Origin: CF-162 sp040882565
GTDB taxonomy: Bacteria; Chloroflexota; Dehalococcoidia; SM23-28-2; RBG-16-64-32
Direction of reading: 5' to 3'
Assembly: GCA_040882565.1 (NCBI GenBank)
Contig: JBBEAZ010000042.1
Location: forward strand, 1 to 64,000
DNA length: 64,000 nt
Part shown: positions 48,758 through 59,450 of the stretch, in pieces
Numbering within the stretch: position 1 is the stretch's first letter
How the letters are laid out: each line of letters opens with the position of its first letter
Program-made: the position numbers and the translations under genes
The notes under the pieces: generated by a model
What the model saw: only the letters and a program-made list of their open reading frames with translations
What the model was told of the DNA's origin: nothing
Databases searched by the model: none

Positions 48758-49201
48758 ATGCCCCCCCGCAACCTCGTCAGGTATGCCCTCCCGCTGCTCG
48801 TCCCGGCGCTTTTGGTGCTCGCTGCCTGCGGCGGCGACGACGACGACAGCACGTTCCAGCCCGGCAAGCTGACCGACCCAGAAGGCGTCCCGACAGCGTC
48901 TCCGTGGACCGCCCCGCCCGAAGTGGTAATCCTCGACCCGGAGAACATCCAGCCGCTGCCGCCGGACAACCCGGGAGGCCCCGCCGGCTCACCGACCGCG
49001 ACGCCTGTGGCGGGTGAGCCGGGAGTCTGCGGCGAGACGTATACCGTCGAGGCTGGAGACATCCTCGTCGATATCGGCACGAAATGCGGCGTCGACTGGG
49101 AACTAATCGCGGAATTGAACCCTGACGTCAACCCTGCCGCATTGACCGTTGGGCAAGTGTTGATCATGCCGCCGGCCGAAGGCGAATCCGAGTCCCAGTA
49201 G
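48758..49201 (+). CDS. LysM-domain lipoprotein
   Basis: A 147-residue lipoprotein: signal MPPRNLVRYALPLLVPALLV then LAAC-GGDDDD, a Pro-rich linker (PLPPDNPGGPAGSPTATPV), and a C-terminal LysM domain (TYTVEAGDILVDIGTKCGVD to LTVGQVLIMP). It is expected to bind cell-wall glycans outside the membrane. A GTG two codons upstream (48752) is an alternative start. It follows the M28 peptidase gene by 61 nt in the same direction, so both may be envelope proteins of one unit. It shares its design with the 12155 product. Confidence 0.85.
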   Translation: MPPRNLVRYALPLLVPALLVLAACGGDDDDSTFQPGKLTDPEGVPTASPWTAPPEVVILDPENIQPLPPDNPGGPAGSPTATPVAGEPGVCGETYTVEAGDILVDIGTKCGVDWELIAELNPDVNPAALTVGQVLIMPPAEGESESQ

Positions 49202-49277
49202 CGCCGCTTTACCTCTCCGGGGGCTATGCTAGTATTCACGGCGCACCTCCCCGTTAGTGAAAGTTTGAACTAACCAC

Positions 49278-50861
49278 ATGGCTATCAAGCAAGAGCCCAC
49301 TCAATCCGGCGGCGCCGCAGAAGACCGTCTTGTAGAGCTTGGCAAGCGCAAAGCAGAAGCTGCGCTGGGTGGCGGCGTGGAACGAATCGAAGCTCAGCAC
49401 AAGCGCGGCAAGATGACCGCCCGCGAACGCCTCGCGATTCTCCTGGACGAAGGCACGTTCGAGGAGACAGACGCCCTCGTCACACATCGCTCGGAGGAGT
49501 TTGGACTGGGCAAACAGAAGTTCCCTGGCGACTCGGTCGTCACCGGATTTGGCAAGATCGACGGCCGTCTGGTCTACGTCTACTCGCAGGACTTCACGGT
49601 CTTCGGCGGCTCACTGTCCGAGGCTGCGGGCGAGAAGATTTGCAAGGTGATGGACCTCGCGATGCGTAACGGCGCGCCGATCATCGGCATCAACGACGGG
49701 GGTGGCGCGCGCATCCAGGAAGGCGTTGTCTCTTTGCGCGGCTACGGCGAGATCTTCACGCGCAACGTGATGTCGTCCGGTGTCGTACCCCAGATCTCCG
49801 TGATCATGGGTCCCACGGCGGGCGGTGCGGTCTATTCGCCGGCGATCACCGACTTCGTCTTCATGAGGACCGGCACCAGCTATATGTACATCACCGGCCC
49901 CGACGTTGTGCGCACCGTGATGCACGAAGACGTGACGCACGACGACCTGGGCGGCGCGCAGGTCCACGCCACGAAGACGGGAGTCGCGCACTTCATTTTC
50001 GACACAGAAGAGGACTGCCTGCAGGAAGTGCGCCGGTTGGTCGGGTTTTTGCCGGCGAACAACGCAGAGGACCCCCCCATGGCCGAGTCCGGCGACCCAC
50101 TGGACCGTAGCTGCGACGAACTGGCGTCGTTGGTACCCGAAGACTCCAGTAAGCCTTACGACGTGCACAAGGTGATCACGCCGCTCGTGGACGACAGCGA
50201 CTTCCTCGAAGTTCACTCGGACTACGCGAAGAGCATCGTCGTCGGCTTCGGTCGGATGGGTGGCCGCGTGGTCGGCATCGTCGCCAATAACCCGGGCCAC
50301 CTTGCCGGCGTGCTGGACGTCGATTCCTCGCGCAAGGGCGCTCGATTCGTGCGCTTCTGTGACGCCTTCAACGTGCCGATCGTGACGCTGGTTGACGTAC
50401 CGGGCTACATGCCGGGCACCGGCCAGGAGTACGGCGGGATCATCATCCACGGCGCTAAGCTGCTCTATGCGTACGCCGAGGCCACCGTGCCGAAGATCAC
50501 CGTGATCCTGCGCAAAGACTACGGCGGCGCATACCTTGTGATGGGCTCGAAGCACTTGCGGGCAGACATCAACTACGCCTGGCCTGGCGCAGAGATCGCC
50601 GTCACGGGACCGGATGCCGCCGCCAACATCGTTTTCCGGCGCGACATCGAAGCGGCGAGCGACCCCGAGGCCAAGCGCGAGGAGCTGATCGCGGACTACC
50701 GCAAGAAGTACGGCACCCCGTACGTCGCCGCGTCACGCGGCTTCATCGACGACGTGATCGACCCGAAAGACACGCGGATCAAGGTGATCAGGGCGCTAGA
50801 GATGCTGCAGAACAAGGTCGACACGAACCCGCGCAAGAAGCACGGGAACATCCCGCTCTAG
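49278..50861 (+). CDS. Carboxyltransferase 12S / propionyl-CoA carboxylase beta-type subunit
   Basis: A 527-residue acyl-CoA carboxyltransferase of the PccB/MmdA/transcarboxylase-12S family, with the two crotonase-like halves. Visible segments are GAPIIGINDGGGARIQEGVV in the N half, MGPTAGGAVYSPAITDF (acyl-CoA oxyanion region), and VPGYMPGTGQEYGGIIIHGA plus DYGGAYLVMGSK in the C half (biotin side). It swaps a carboxyl group between biotin and propionyl-/acetyl-CoA. The length equals that of the 12S subunit of Propionibacterium transcarboxylase (about 524). It leads the operon to 54250. Confidence 0.92.
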   Translation: MAIKQEPTQSGGAAEDRLVELGKRKAEAALGGGVERIEAQHKRGKMTARERLAILLDEGTFEETDALVTHRSEEFGLGKQKFPGDSVVTGFGKIDGRLVYVYSQDFTVFGGSLSEAAGEKICKVMDLAMRNGAPIIGINDGGGARIQEGVVSLRGYGEIFTRNVMSSGVVPQISVIMGPTAGGAVYSPAITDFVFMRTGTSYMYITGPDVVRTVMHEDVTHDDLGGAQVHATKTGVAHFIFDTEEDCLQEVRRLVGFLPANNAEDPPMAESGDPLDRSCDELASLVPEDSSKPYDVHKVITPLVDDSDFLEVHSDYAKSIVVGFGRMGGRVVGIVANNPGHLAGVLDVDSSRKGARFVRFCDAFNVPIVTLVDVPGYMPGTGQEYGGIIIHGAKLLYAYAEATVPKITVILRKDYGGAYLVMGSKHLRADINYAWPGAEIAVTGPDAAANIVFRRDIEAASDPEAKREELIADYRKKYGTPYVAASRGFIDDVIDPKDTRIKVIRALEMLQNKVDTNPRKKHGNIPL

Positions 50862-50866
50862 GGCAA

Positions 50867-51478
50867 ATGGACACACTGCGCTCCTATGTCTTACTTACCG
50901 TCACCGCCTGCGCCGGCGTGATGGCTGTCCTGGCTCTGATGAACTGGGTGGAGTTCGAGAGCAACGACATGGCGCCCGCCGACCACTCATTCTCGGTGCG
51001 CGGCACGGACCTCAGCCGAGTCAGGGGCGACGACTACGAGCAACCGGCGGACATCCTGAAGCACGGCGAGCCGCTGTGCAGTTGCCGCGTCTCGTTCGGC
51101 GATGGCTATGTGGTCGCCGGACTTGCATTGCTTGTGCTCGCCGCTGCAGGCGCGGGCGTGTTCCTGACGGGATACGACCGCTCGGTCGCGATCCTCATAT
51201 CCGCGGCATCGGTCGGAGCGTTCGCCATCGCCGGCTACAACGCGCTCGGCAAGTGGCAAGCGATCGGCGCCACGGGCGTGGATGGTGCACCGATCTTATT
51301 GCACGGGACGATCCGGCCCGAACTGATCGCGCTGACAGCGCTGTCCGGGTTGACCGCTGTCCTCGGCGCGGTCCTCTGGACACTCGCGGCTGCGTGGGAC
51401 GAGGGCTACGATGGCGAAGACGAAGAGCCCGAAGACATTGATGACATGATGCTGGAAAGGGTCAACGGATGGGCGTGA
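50867..51478 (+). CDS. Four-helix membrane protein within the transcarboxylase operon
   Basis: A 203-residue membrane protein: a signal-anchor-like first helix (SYVLLTVTACAGVMAVLALM), an outer loop with a CSC pair (GEPLCSCRVSFGDG), then three more helices (YVVAGLALLVLAAAGAGVFL, VAILISAASVGAFAIAGYN, LIALTALSGLTAVLGAVLWT) and an acidic tail (YDGEDEEPEDIDDMM). No family is recognised. It starts 5 nt after the 12S-type gene and overlaps the 5S-type gene by 10 nt, so it is produced with the complex. It is not the beta subunit of Na+ decarboxylases, which is much longer. Confidence 0.78.
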   Translation: MDTLRSYVLLTVTACAGVMAVLALMNWVEFESNDMAPADHSFSVRGTDLSRVRGDDYEQPADILKHGEPLCSCRVSFGDGYVVAGLALLVLAAAGAGVFLTGYDRSVAILISAASVGAFAIAGYNALGKWQAIGATGVDGAPILLHGTIRPELIALTALSGLTAVLGAVLWTLAAAWDEGYDGEDEEPEDIDDMMLERVNGWA

Positions 51479-52950
51479 AGATAACCGATACTACAATGCG
51501 CGACGGCCACCAGTCGCTGCTGGCGACGCGCATGCGCACCGAGGACATGCTGCCGATCGCTGAGCGGATGGACGAGGCAGGGTTCCACAGCGTGGAGGTC
51601 TGGGGTGGCGCGACGTTCGACACAGCGCTGCGCTTCCTGCGCGAGGACCCGTGGGACCGCCTGCGCGAGCTGAAGCGGCGCTTCAAGAAGACACCCTTGC
51701 AGATGCTCTTGCGCGGCCAGAACGTCGTCGGCTACCGGCACTACGCCGACGATGTCGTCGAGAAGTTCTGCCAGCTCGCGGTCAAGAACGGCATGGACAT
51801 CTTCCGCATCTTCGATGCGCTGAACGACCTCCGGAACCTGGAGACGGCGATCAAGGCCGTGAAGAAAGCGGGCGGTCACGCACAGGGGACGGTCTGCTAC
51901 ACGATTAGTCCTGTCCACACGACCGAAATGTTCGCAGGCCAGGCGAAGCAGCTTGAAGAGATGGGCTGCGACTCGATCTGCATCAAGGACATGGCCGGTC
52001 TCCTCCATCCCTACGACGCGTTCTCGATCGTGAAGTCGATCAAGGACGTCGTGAAGATCCCCGTCCAGATGCACTGCCACTGCACGAGCGGCATGGCCGA
52101 GATGGCCTACCTGAAAGCGGTCGAGGCGGGACTCGACGTGATGGACTGCGCGCTCTCGACTCTATCGCAGGGAACGTCGCAGCCGCCGACCGAGTCGATG
52201 GTCGCGACGTTCGAGGGGACGGACAAGGACACCAAGCTCGATCTGGAAGAACTCACAGGCCTGGCGGACTACTTCGGCGAGGTGCGCAAGAAGTACGCCG
52301 CGTTCGAAGGCAACGTGAAGCTCGACGCCGGCGTGCTGCTGCACCAGGTGCCGGGCGGAATGATCTCGAACCTCGTCTCACAGCTCCGTGACCAGGGCGC
52401 GGTCGACAAGCTGCGCGACGTGCTCAAAGAGATCCCGGCGGTCCGGGCGGACACCGGCTACCCGCCGCTGGTCACACCGACGAGCCAGATCGTCGGCACG
52501 CAGGCGGTGCTCAACGCGCTCTTCGGCGAGCGCTACAAGCAGGTGACGAAGGAGACGCGCGGGCTTGTCCTCGGCCAGTACGGGCAAACCCCGGCCCCGA
52601 TCGACCCGAAGATCCGCAAGAAGATCGCACCCGACGGTGAAGCGATCACGGAACGCCCCGCCGACCACTTGGGCCCCGAGCTGAAGAAGGCGCGCGAAGA
52701 AGCCGGCGACCTGGCCAAGTCCGATGAGGACGTGCTCTCGTATGTCATGTTCCCGCAGGTGGCAAAAGAGTTCCTGGAATGGCGCAATCGCGGTGGCGGA
52801 CTCGAGAACGAGGTGATCGCCGCGATCGCCGTGGCGTTGACGCAGGACCAGGGGCGCGCCGCACACGCTCACGCCCCGGCAGCACCCGCCAACGGCCATG
52901 CCCAGGATGCGTGGAAGATGGCAGGGCGGCAAAGAGCGTTAAGAGGCTAG
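51469..52950 (+). CDS. Carboxyltransferase 5S-type subunit (PycB/OadA-like)
   Basis: A 493-residue protein with a TIM-barrel carboxyltransferase domain, as in oxaloacetate decarboxylase alpha, pyruvate carboxylase B and transcarboxylase 5S. ITDTTMRDGHQSLLATRMRT and WGGATFDTALRFL are the standard start. Metal ligands are expected in RDGHQ (Asp) and MHCHCTSGMAEMAY (His-x-His), and the barrel lysine in CIKDMAG. The C-terminus has the conserved PYC_OADA region (ETRGLVLGQYGQTP), but no biotinyl domain, which is encoded separately by the next gene. This split matches transcarboxylase. Confidence 0.92.
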   Translation: MGVKITDTTMRDGHQSLLATRMRTEDMLPIAERMDEAGFHSVEVWGGATFDTALRFLREDPWDRLRELKRRFKKTPLQMLLRGQNVVGYRHYADDVVEKFCQLAVKNGMDIFRIFDALNDLRNLETAIKAVKKAGGHAQGTVCYTISPVHTTEMFAGQAKQLEEMGCDSICIKDMAGLLHPYDAFSIVKSIKDVVKIPVQMHCHCTSGMAEMAYLKAVEAGLDVMDCALSTLSQGTSQPPTESMVATFEGTDKDTKLDLEELTGLADYFGEVRKKYAAFEGNVKLDAGVLLHQVPGGMISNLVSQLRDQGAVDKLRDVLKEIPAVRADTGYPPLVTPTSQIVGTQAVLNALFGERYKQVTKETRGLVLGQYGQTPAPIDPKIRKKIAPDGEAITERPADHLGPELKKAREEAGDLAKSDEDVLSYVMFPQVAKEFLEWRNRGGGLENEVIAAIAVALTQDQGRAAHAHAPAAPANGHAQDAWKMAGRQRALRG

Positions 52951-52953
52951 CGC

Positions 52954-53457
52954 GTGAAGGTCAAGATCGGCGAGCAAGAATACGACGTCCAGCCGGGAGG
53001 CGACACGGTCACGATCGACGGTGAGTCCTACGCCGTGCGTGTGGTCCGCAACCAGAACATCATCACGGTTTATGTCAACGAGAAACCGATCGCGGTACAG
53101 CTGCCAGACCAGCTGCCCGAGGAAGGACCGGTTTCGCTGTTGGTCGACGCCAAGCAGTACGAGGTCGAGGTCACGGGCCGCGCTGCTAAGGCGAAGCCGA
53201 GGGCGGCAGTGCGCAAGAGCGCCGCGGCAGCGACCGGTGCCGTGACCTCACAGATGACTGGCCGGGTCACTCGCGTCGATGTGAAGCCGGGCGATGTCGT
53301 GGCCGAGGGCGATGTGCTGCTGGTGATCGAGGCGATGAAGATGGAGAACGAGATCACAGCGCCGGTGAGCGGCACCGTGAAGGACGTCACGGTCAACGCC
53401 GGCGCACGCGTTTCTGAAGGCGACACGCTGCTGGTCATCGAGCCGGTGGTGGAATAG
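52954..53457 (+). CDS. Biotin carboxyl carrier protein (1.3S-type)
   Basis: A 167-residue carrier. The last 75 residues are a biotinyl domain with the biotinylated lysine in VIEAMKMENEITAPV. A hinge rich in Ala/Lys (AAKAKPRAAVRKSAAAAT) precedes it, and the N-terminal 75 residues form an extra beta-rich domain with a KIGEQEYDV start, larger than in Propionibacterium 1.3S. The GTG start at 52954 lies 3 nt after the previous stop. It shuttles CO2 between the 12S- and 5S-type subunits. No biotin carboxylase gene is in the window. Confidence 0.92.
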   Translation: MKVKIGEQEYDVQPGGDTVTIDGESYAVRVVRNQNIITVYVNEKPIAVQLPDQLPEEGPVSLLVDAKQYEVEVTGRAAKAKPRAAVRKSAAAATGAVTSQMTGRVTRVDVKPGDVVAEGDVLLVIEAMKMENEITAPVSGTVKDVTVNAGARVSEGDTLLVIEPVVE

Positions 53458-53461
53458 CGCA

Positions 53462-54250
53462 ATGCCCGAGTTCAAGGACATCATCTACGAAAAGCACCAC
53501 CGAGTCCGCGGTGCTGCCTGGCTCACGATCAACCGGCCAGATGCGATGAACTCTTTCACCGGCGAGACGCTGACCGAGATGCGCGCGGCGGTCAACGACG
53601 CGCGCGACGATGCGACTGTCGGCGTGCTGGTGATCACAGGCGCCGGAGACAAGGCATTCTGCGCGGGCGGCGACGTGCGCTGGCTGCAAGAGGTGCAGCG
53701 CGAGGGCGAGCGGGCGCCGATGGACCCGCATGCCGGGATCGAGGACTTCCTCAAGCCGGTGATCGCGCGGGTGAACGGATATGCGATCGGGGGCGGCAAT
53801 CACCTGGCATACTTTTGCGACTTCACGATCGCCTCTGAGCGCGCGAGCTTCGCGCAGGTCGGGCCGCGGGTCGGCAGTCCAGCGTCGGGACACTGGGTCT
53901 CTTACCTGGTGCACGTGGTGGGAGCGAAGAAGGCGAAGGAGATCTGGATGATGACGCGGCGCTACTCGGCGCAGGAAGCGCTGGAGATGGGGCTGGTGAA
54001 CGCGGTCGTTCCGCACGAGCAGCTCGACGACGAGGTTGACCGCTGGTGCTTGGAGCTAATGCAGAAAAGCCCCGCCTGCCTCAAGATCCTGAAGGCATCT
54101 TTCCGCGAGGTGTTCCAGCCACTGCGGCAACCGCGGCGGGACTGGGTGGCTGAGATCGCGCCGGACTTCTACCAGAGCGGCGAAGCGGACGAGGGCAAGG
54201 CCGCGTTCCTGGAGCGCCGCGAGCCCGACTTCTCCCGGTTCCCTCGCTAG
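53462..54250 (+). CDS. Crotonase-family protein, MenB/BadI-like
   Basis: A 262-residue enoyl-CoA hydratase/isomerase-superfamily enzyme. The oxyanion-hole motifs are DKAFCAGGDVRWL and NGYAIGGGNHLAYFC. The later segments GPRVGSPASGHWVSYLVHVV, AKKAKEIWMMTRRYSAQEAL and FLERREPDFSRFP are much closer to naphthoate synthase (MenB) or 2-ketocyclohexanecarboxyl-CoA hydrolase (BadI) than to ordinary crotonases. No other men genes are near, so a ring-forming or ring-opening step on an acyl-CoA is likelier. It begins 5 nt after the biotin carrier gene, as the last gene of the operon. Confidence 0.87.
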   Translation: MPEFKDIIYEKHHRVRGAAWLTINRPDAMNSFTGETLTEMRAAVNDARDDATVGVLVITGAGDKAFCAGGDVRWLQEVQREGERAPMDPHAGIEDFLKPVIARVNGYAIGGGNHLAYFCDFTIASERASFAQVGPRVGSPASGHWVSYLVHVVGAKKAKEIWMMTRRYSAQEALEMGLVNAVVPHEQLDDEVDRWCLELMQKSPACLKILKASFREVFQPLRQPRRDWVAEIAPDFYQSGEADEGKAAFLERREPDFSRFPR

Positions 54251-54597
54251 GCTGACGGAGTCCCGTCCGTGATTCGGAACACCGGATGCTGCCCGGCAAT
54301 CGCCTCGAATCGTTCGATCTCGGAGTCGGGCCCGAGGTCCATGACCGCTCGCGCGCCGAGCGACCACTTGACGTATGCCTTCAGGATCGGAGCCCGTTCG
54401 CCCACGGGAACTTCGGAGAGCATCACCTTTCGCCGGCGGCCGTGGTGAATGACGGCGTGTCCGTTCGCGGCTCTCACATTCTGGATCCAATCCGAGCGCT
54501 CGCCAACAACTGATACCGCATACTTCTGGCCGTGGTGCCCGGCGAGCACGAGCACCGTGGAACGAGGGCGGCCGCTGCGCCTGCCTACGACCTCCAT
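54247..54597 (-). CDS. Deazaflavin (F420)-dependent nitroreductase-like protein, short N-terminus
   Basis: A 116-residue split-barrel protein of the Ddn/DUF385 family, which uses coenzyme F420. The hallmark GRRSGRPRSTVLVLAGH, KYAVSVVGERSDWIQNVRAA and HHGRRRKVMLSEVP are all present. Typical members have about 30 more residues before GRRSG. Here the in-frame upstream codons read GVPPWFIVT and then a stop after a CTG, so the gene is either truncated or starts at a non-ATG codon. It overlaps the crotonase stop by 4 nt (converging). The LLM protein at 4360 is another likely F420 user. Confidence 0.72.
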   Translation of the reverse strand: MEVVGRRSGRPRSTVLVLAGHHGQKYAVSVVGERSDWIQNVRAANGHAVIHHGRRRKVMLSEVPVGERAPILKAYVKWSLGARAVMDLGPDSEIERFEAIAGQHPVFRITDGTPSA

Positions 54598-54890
54598 CGT
54601 GACGATGAACCATGGAGGTACCCCCAGCTAAGCCACACCACGAAAGACGCGGCCGTACAACGCCTCGAGGAACCTATGCAACGGGTTGGGCTTCTCTCGC
54701 TCAGTGTGTTGCACTGGATCGCCGGACACGCGCCCTCCTTCGTCGCCCACAGTAGCACTTCGCGAATCGCGGCCGCGGTCGGGTTCGGCGATCGCCTTCG
54801 CAAATCGCGAATCGCATTTGTTTATGTAGCTTAGCGGATTGTCGTAACATTCAGCGCCTGCTAGACTGCCGCTTCGGAGGATTGTGACAT

Positions 54891-57146
<2,256 letters not shown>

Positions 57147-57166
57147 CAGCATAGGCAAGCATTTGC

Positions 57167-57200
57167 GAAGGCCGCCCATCAGGGGCGGCCTCCTTCTTGT
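57167..57200 (+). terminator. Intrinsic terminator of hppA
   Basis: AGGCCGCCC (57169-57177) pairs with GGGCGGCCT (57183-57191) around a 5-nt loop, followed by CCTTCTTG, 21 nt after the hppA stop. Confidence 0.8.
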
Positions 57201-57234
57201 TCGGACGATTGCTTGTTTGCTGCTTGAGCGGAGG

Positions 57235-57576
57235 CTACGTCTTCTCGAAGCGTTCCACCGGCATCACGAAGACAATGGCGCCGCCGACGCGCACCTGGAC
57301 GGGTTCAGCGGGCAGAATGCTCTCCGGAAACGGTAGCGCCTGAGCCGGGACGAACTCAGTGCGTGCCTTGCAAATGTCTCGGATGATCGCGAGGACGTTC
57401 TCGACGTCGTTGCCTTCGATACCGGTGAAGATAGTCGCGCTGCCACGGCGGAGAAAGCCGCCGGTGCTGCTCACCTTGGTGGCGGGATAACCCCGCTCGA
57501 CCAGGTGACGGATGAGCGCATCCGCTTCGTCGTCCGCCGTGATGACGACGAGGAGCTTCTGTCCGCCGTCAGCCAA
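57235..57576 (-). CDS. darA: Cyclic-di-AMP receptor (PII-like)
   Basis: A 113-residue PII-like protein of the DarA/PstA family, which binds cyclic-di-AMP as a trimer. Family hallmarks are VERGYPATKVSSTGGFLRRG, TIFTGIEGNDVENVLAIIRD and the final VRVGGAIVFVMPVERFEK. The ligand-binding Thr/Gly-rich B-loop (SSTGGF) is intact. Its downstream partner is unknown. A 51-residue YtxH-like gene precedes it by 15 nt on the same strand, so they are co-transcribed. It implies c-di-AMP signalling in this organism; no cyclase is in the window. Confidence 0.93.
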   Translation of the reverse strand: MADGGQKLLVVITADDEADALIRHLVERGYPATKVSSTGGFLRRGSATIFTGIEGNDVENVLAIIRDICKARTEFVPAQALPFPESILPAEPVQVRVGGAIVFVMPVERFEKT

Positions 57577-57591
57577 CGAGAGTACCGGCCG

Positions 57592-57747
57592 TCATGCGTC
57601 GGGGATCGCGTCCTGGGTTTCTTCAGCGCCGCGGCGGACGCGCTGCTGGAGCGCCTGCCGCGTCTCGCTTCCGGACTGCGGCGCAGCCATCAATCCGAAC
57701 GCCGCGCCAAGACCGGCTCCGATCAGTAGGCCGAGGATGAACCGCAT
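57592..57747 (-). CDS. Small YtxH-like membrane protein
   Basis: A 51-residue protein read on the minus strand from ATG 57747 to TGA 57592: one glycine-zipper membrane helix (MRFILGLLIGAGLGAAFGLM), AAPQSGSETRQALQQR, and an Arg/Glu-rich end. AAP-x-SG-x2-TR is the YtxH/gas-vesicle-GvpP-like signature. GGAGG lies 6 nt upstream of the ATG. It is too short for most gene callers. It precedes darA by 15 nt. Members are linked with envelope stress, but the function here is not known. Confidence 0.8.
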   Translation of the reverse strand: MRFILGLLIGAGLGAAFGLMAAPQSGSETRQALQQRVRRGAEETQDAIPDA

Positions 57748-57882
57748 GACTGACCTCCATCAAGCTAGGCGACCCGCCCGATAGTAGCAACGGGCGCGAA
57801 ACGGTGTCAACGCAACCGAGAGAGCCGACCGTATGGCAGAGTCTGCTCGACCGTACATACGGGAAACCGTAGAATCAGGCGC

Positions 57883-59211
57883 ATGACTGAAAAACCATCG
57901 ATGGACACGATTGTCTCGCTGTGCAAGCGTCGGGGCTTCGTGTTTCAGAGCAGCGAAATCTACGGCGGCCTCGGCGGCTTCTGGGACTACGGTCCGTTGG
58001 GCGTCGAGCTCAAGAACAACATCAAGCAGTCGTGGTGGCGTCACACAGTGCAGGAGCGCGACGACGTTGTCGGCATCGAGACGTCGATCATCATGAACCC
58101 CCGCGTCTGGGAGGCCAGCGGACACGTCAAGACGTTCGCCGACCCAATGGTCGACTGCAAACAGTGCCAGCACCGCTTCCGCACCGACGACCTGAAGCCA
58201 AACGACAAGGACGAGTTGCGCTGCCCTGACTGCGGGGGAGAGCTGACCGAATCACGCATGTTCAACCTGATGTTCAAGACGTTCATCGGCCCTGTTGCCG
58301 ACGACGCCTCCGTCGCTTACCTGCGACCGGAGACAGCGCAGGGCATGTTCGTGAACTTCGACAACGTGCTCACGACAATGCGCAAGAAGCTGCCCTTCGG
58401 TATTGCCCAGATCGGCCGCTCCTTCCGCAACGAGATCACGCCCGGCAACTTCATCTTCCGCGACCGCGAATTCGAGCAGATGGAGATGGAGTTTTTCGTG
58501 ATGCCCGGCAGCGACGAGGAGTGGCACGACCGCTGGATCGAGGCGAGGCTGAGCTGGTGGACGGACGTCCTCGGCATCCGCAAGGAGAACCTGAAGCTGC
58601 GTGAGCACGAGAAAGAGGAGCTGTCGCACTACTCGAAGCGGACCGTGGACATCGACTACGACTTCCCGTTCGCCGGCTTCGCGGAAGTTGAAGGCATCGC
58701 CAACCGCACGGACTTCGACCTAAAGCAGCACGAGGAGTTCTGCGGCAAGACGCTCCGCTACTTCGACGAACCAAGTGGCCAGAACATCATCCCCTATGTG
58801 ATCGAGCCGGCGATGGGAGTTGACCGCTGCTTCCTGACAGTTCTGATCGACTCGTATGCCGAGGAAGAAGTTAAGGGCGAGAAGCGCACAGTCCTGCGCC
58901 TGAAACCCGCCCTCGCGCCAATCAAGGTCGCGGTTCTGCCCCTCTCCCGGAACGAACAGCTGACGCCGACCGCCAAGCGGGTGCACGAGGTTCTGCGCCC
59001 ACATTTCATGACTCAATACGACGACGCGCAGAGCATAGGCCGCCGTTACCGGCGCCAGGACGAGATCGGCACGCCGTGTTGCGTGACCGTCGACTTCGAG
59101 ACGCTGGAAGACGAGGCCGTGACCATCCGCGACCGCGACGAAATGACACAGGAACGCGTACCGATCGCCAACCTCGCGGACGTGCTGCGCGCGAAGCTGC
59201 CGCTGGGGTAA
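57883..59211 (+). CDS. glyQS: Glycyl-tRNA synthetase (dimeric alpha2 type)
   Basis: A 442-residue class II glycyl-tRNA synthetase of the single-chain alpha2 type. The start TIVSLCKRRGFVFQSSEIYG, the insertion with two CxxC pairs (CKQCQHRF, CPDCGGEL) that may bind zinc, motif 2 (FRNEITPGNFIFRDREFEQ), motif 3 region (VIEPAMGVDRCFL) and the anticodon-binding end (YDDAQSIGRRYRRQDEIGTP) are all in order. It is shorter than eukaryotic forms and equals the bacterial norm. ATG 57883. No T-box leader could be made out in the short gap upstream. Confidence 0.95.
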   Translation: MTEKPSMDTIVSLCKRRGFVFQSSEIYGGLGGFWDYGPLGVELKNNIKQSWWRHTVQERDDVVGIETSIIMNPRVWEASGHVKTFADPMVDCKQCQHRFRTDDLKPNDKDELRCPDCGGELTESRMFNLMFKTFIGPVADDASVAYLRPETAQGMFVNFDNVLTTMRKKLPFGIAQIGRSFRNEITPGNFIFRDREFEQMEMEFFVMPGSDEEWHDRWIEARLSWWTDVLGIRKENLKLREHEKEELSHYSKRTVDIDYDFPFAGFAEVEGIANRTDFDLKQHEEFCGKTLRYFDEPSGQNIIPYVIEPAMGVDRCFLTVLIDSYAEEEVKGEKRTVLRLKPALAPIKVAVLPLSRNEQLTPTAKRVHEVLRPHFMTQYDDAQSIGRRYRRQDEIGTPCCVTVDFETLEDEAVTIRDRDEMTQERVPIANLADVLRAKLPLG

Positions 59212-59231
59212 TCGAGTACAATATCGCTGCT

Positions 59232-59450
59232 ATGGTCACCGAACGGAAGAAGCGGCGAAGTCGCAAATCCGAGCGGCAGTACGTTGTCGATAGCGAAGGG
59301 CGGCGGACTGGCGTGATTCTGACTATCAAGGAATACGAAGAGCTTCTTGAGGATCTGTACGACCTGGGGCTGATCGCCGAGGCACGCGAAGAGCCGTCTT
59401 TGACGCTGGAAGAGATGGAAGAGCGGCTCCGCAAAGATGGCATCCTATAG
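59232..59450 (+). CDS. Antitoxin (Phd/RelB-like)
   Basis: A 72-residue protein with a basic N-terminus (VTERKKRRSRKSERQYVV) and VILTIKEYEELLEDLYDLGL, the typical core of Phd/YefM-RelB-type antitoxins, followed by an acidic helix (EEPSLTLEEMEERLRKDG) that would wrap the toxin. ATG 59232 lies 21 nt after glyQS. It overlaps the toxin gene by 14 nt, as is normal for type II modules in which antitoxin is made first. Confidence 0.85.
   Translation: MVTERKKRRSRKSERQYVVDSEGRRTGVILTIKEYEELLEDLYDLGLIAEAREEPSLTLEEMEERLRKDGIL

Noticed and set aside
54598..54890. Possible gene before hppA
   Set aside because: Open frames here have no start signals or motifs. The region holds a 10-bp direct repeat CGCGAATCGC (54761 and 54806) and presumably the hppA promoter, but nothing firm.
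57788..57882. T-box riboswitch before glyQS
   Set aside because: The gap is under 140 nt, and neither the T-box sequence nor an antiterminator fold could be found.
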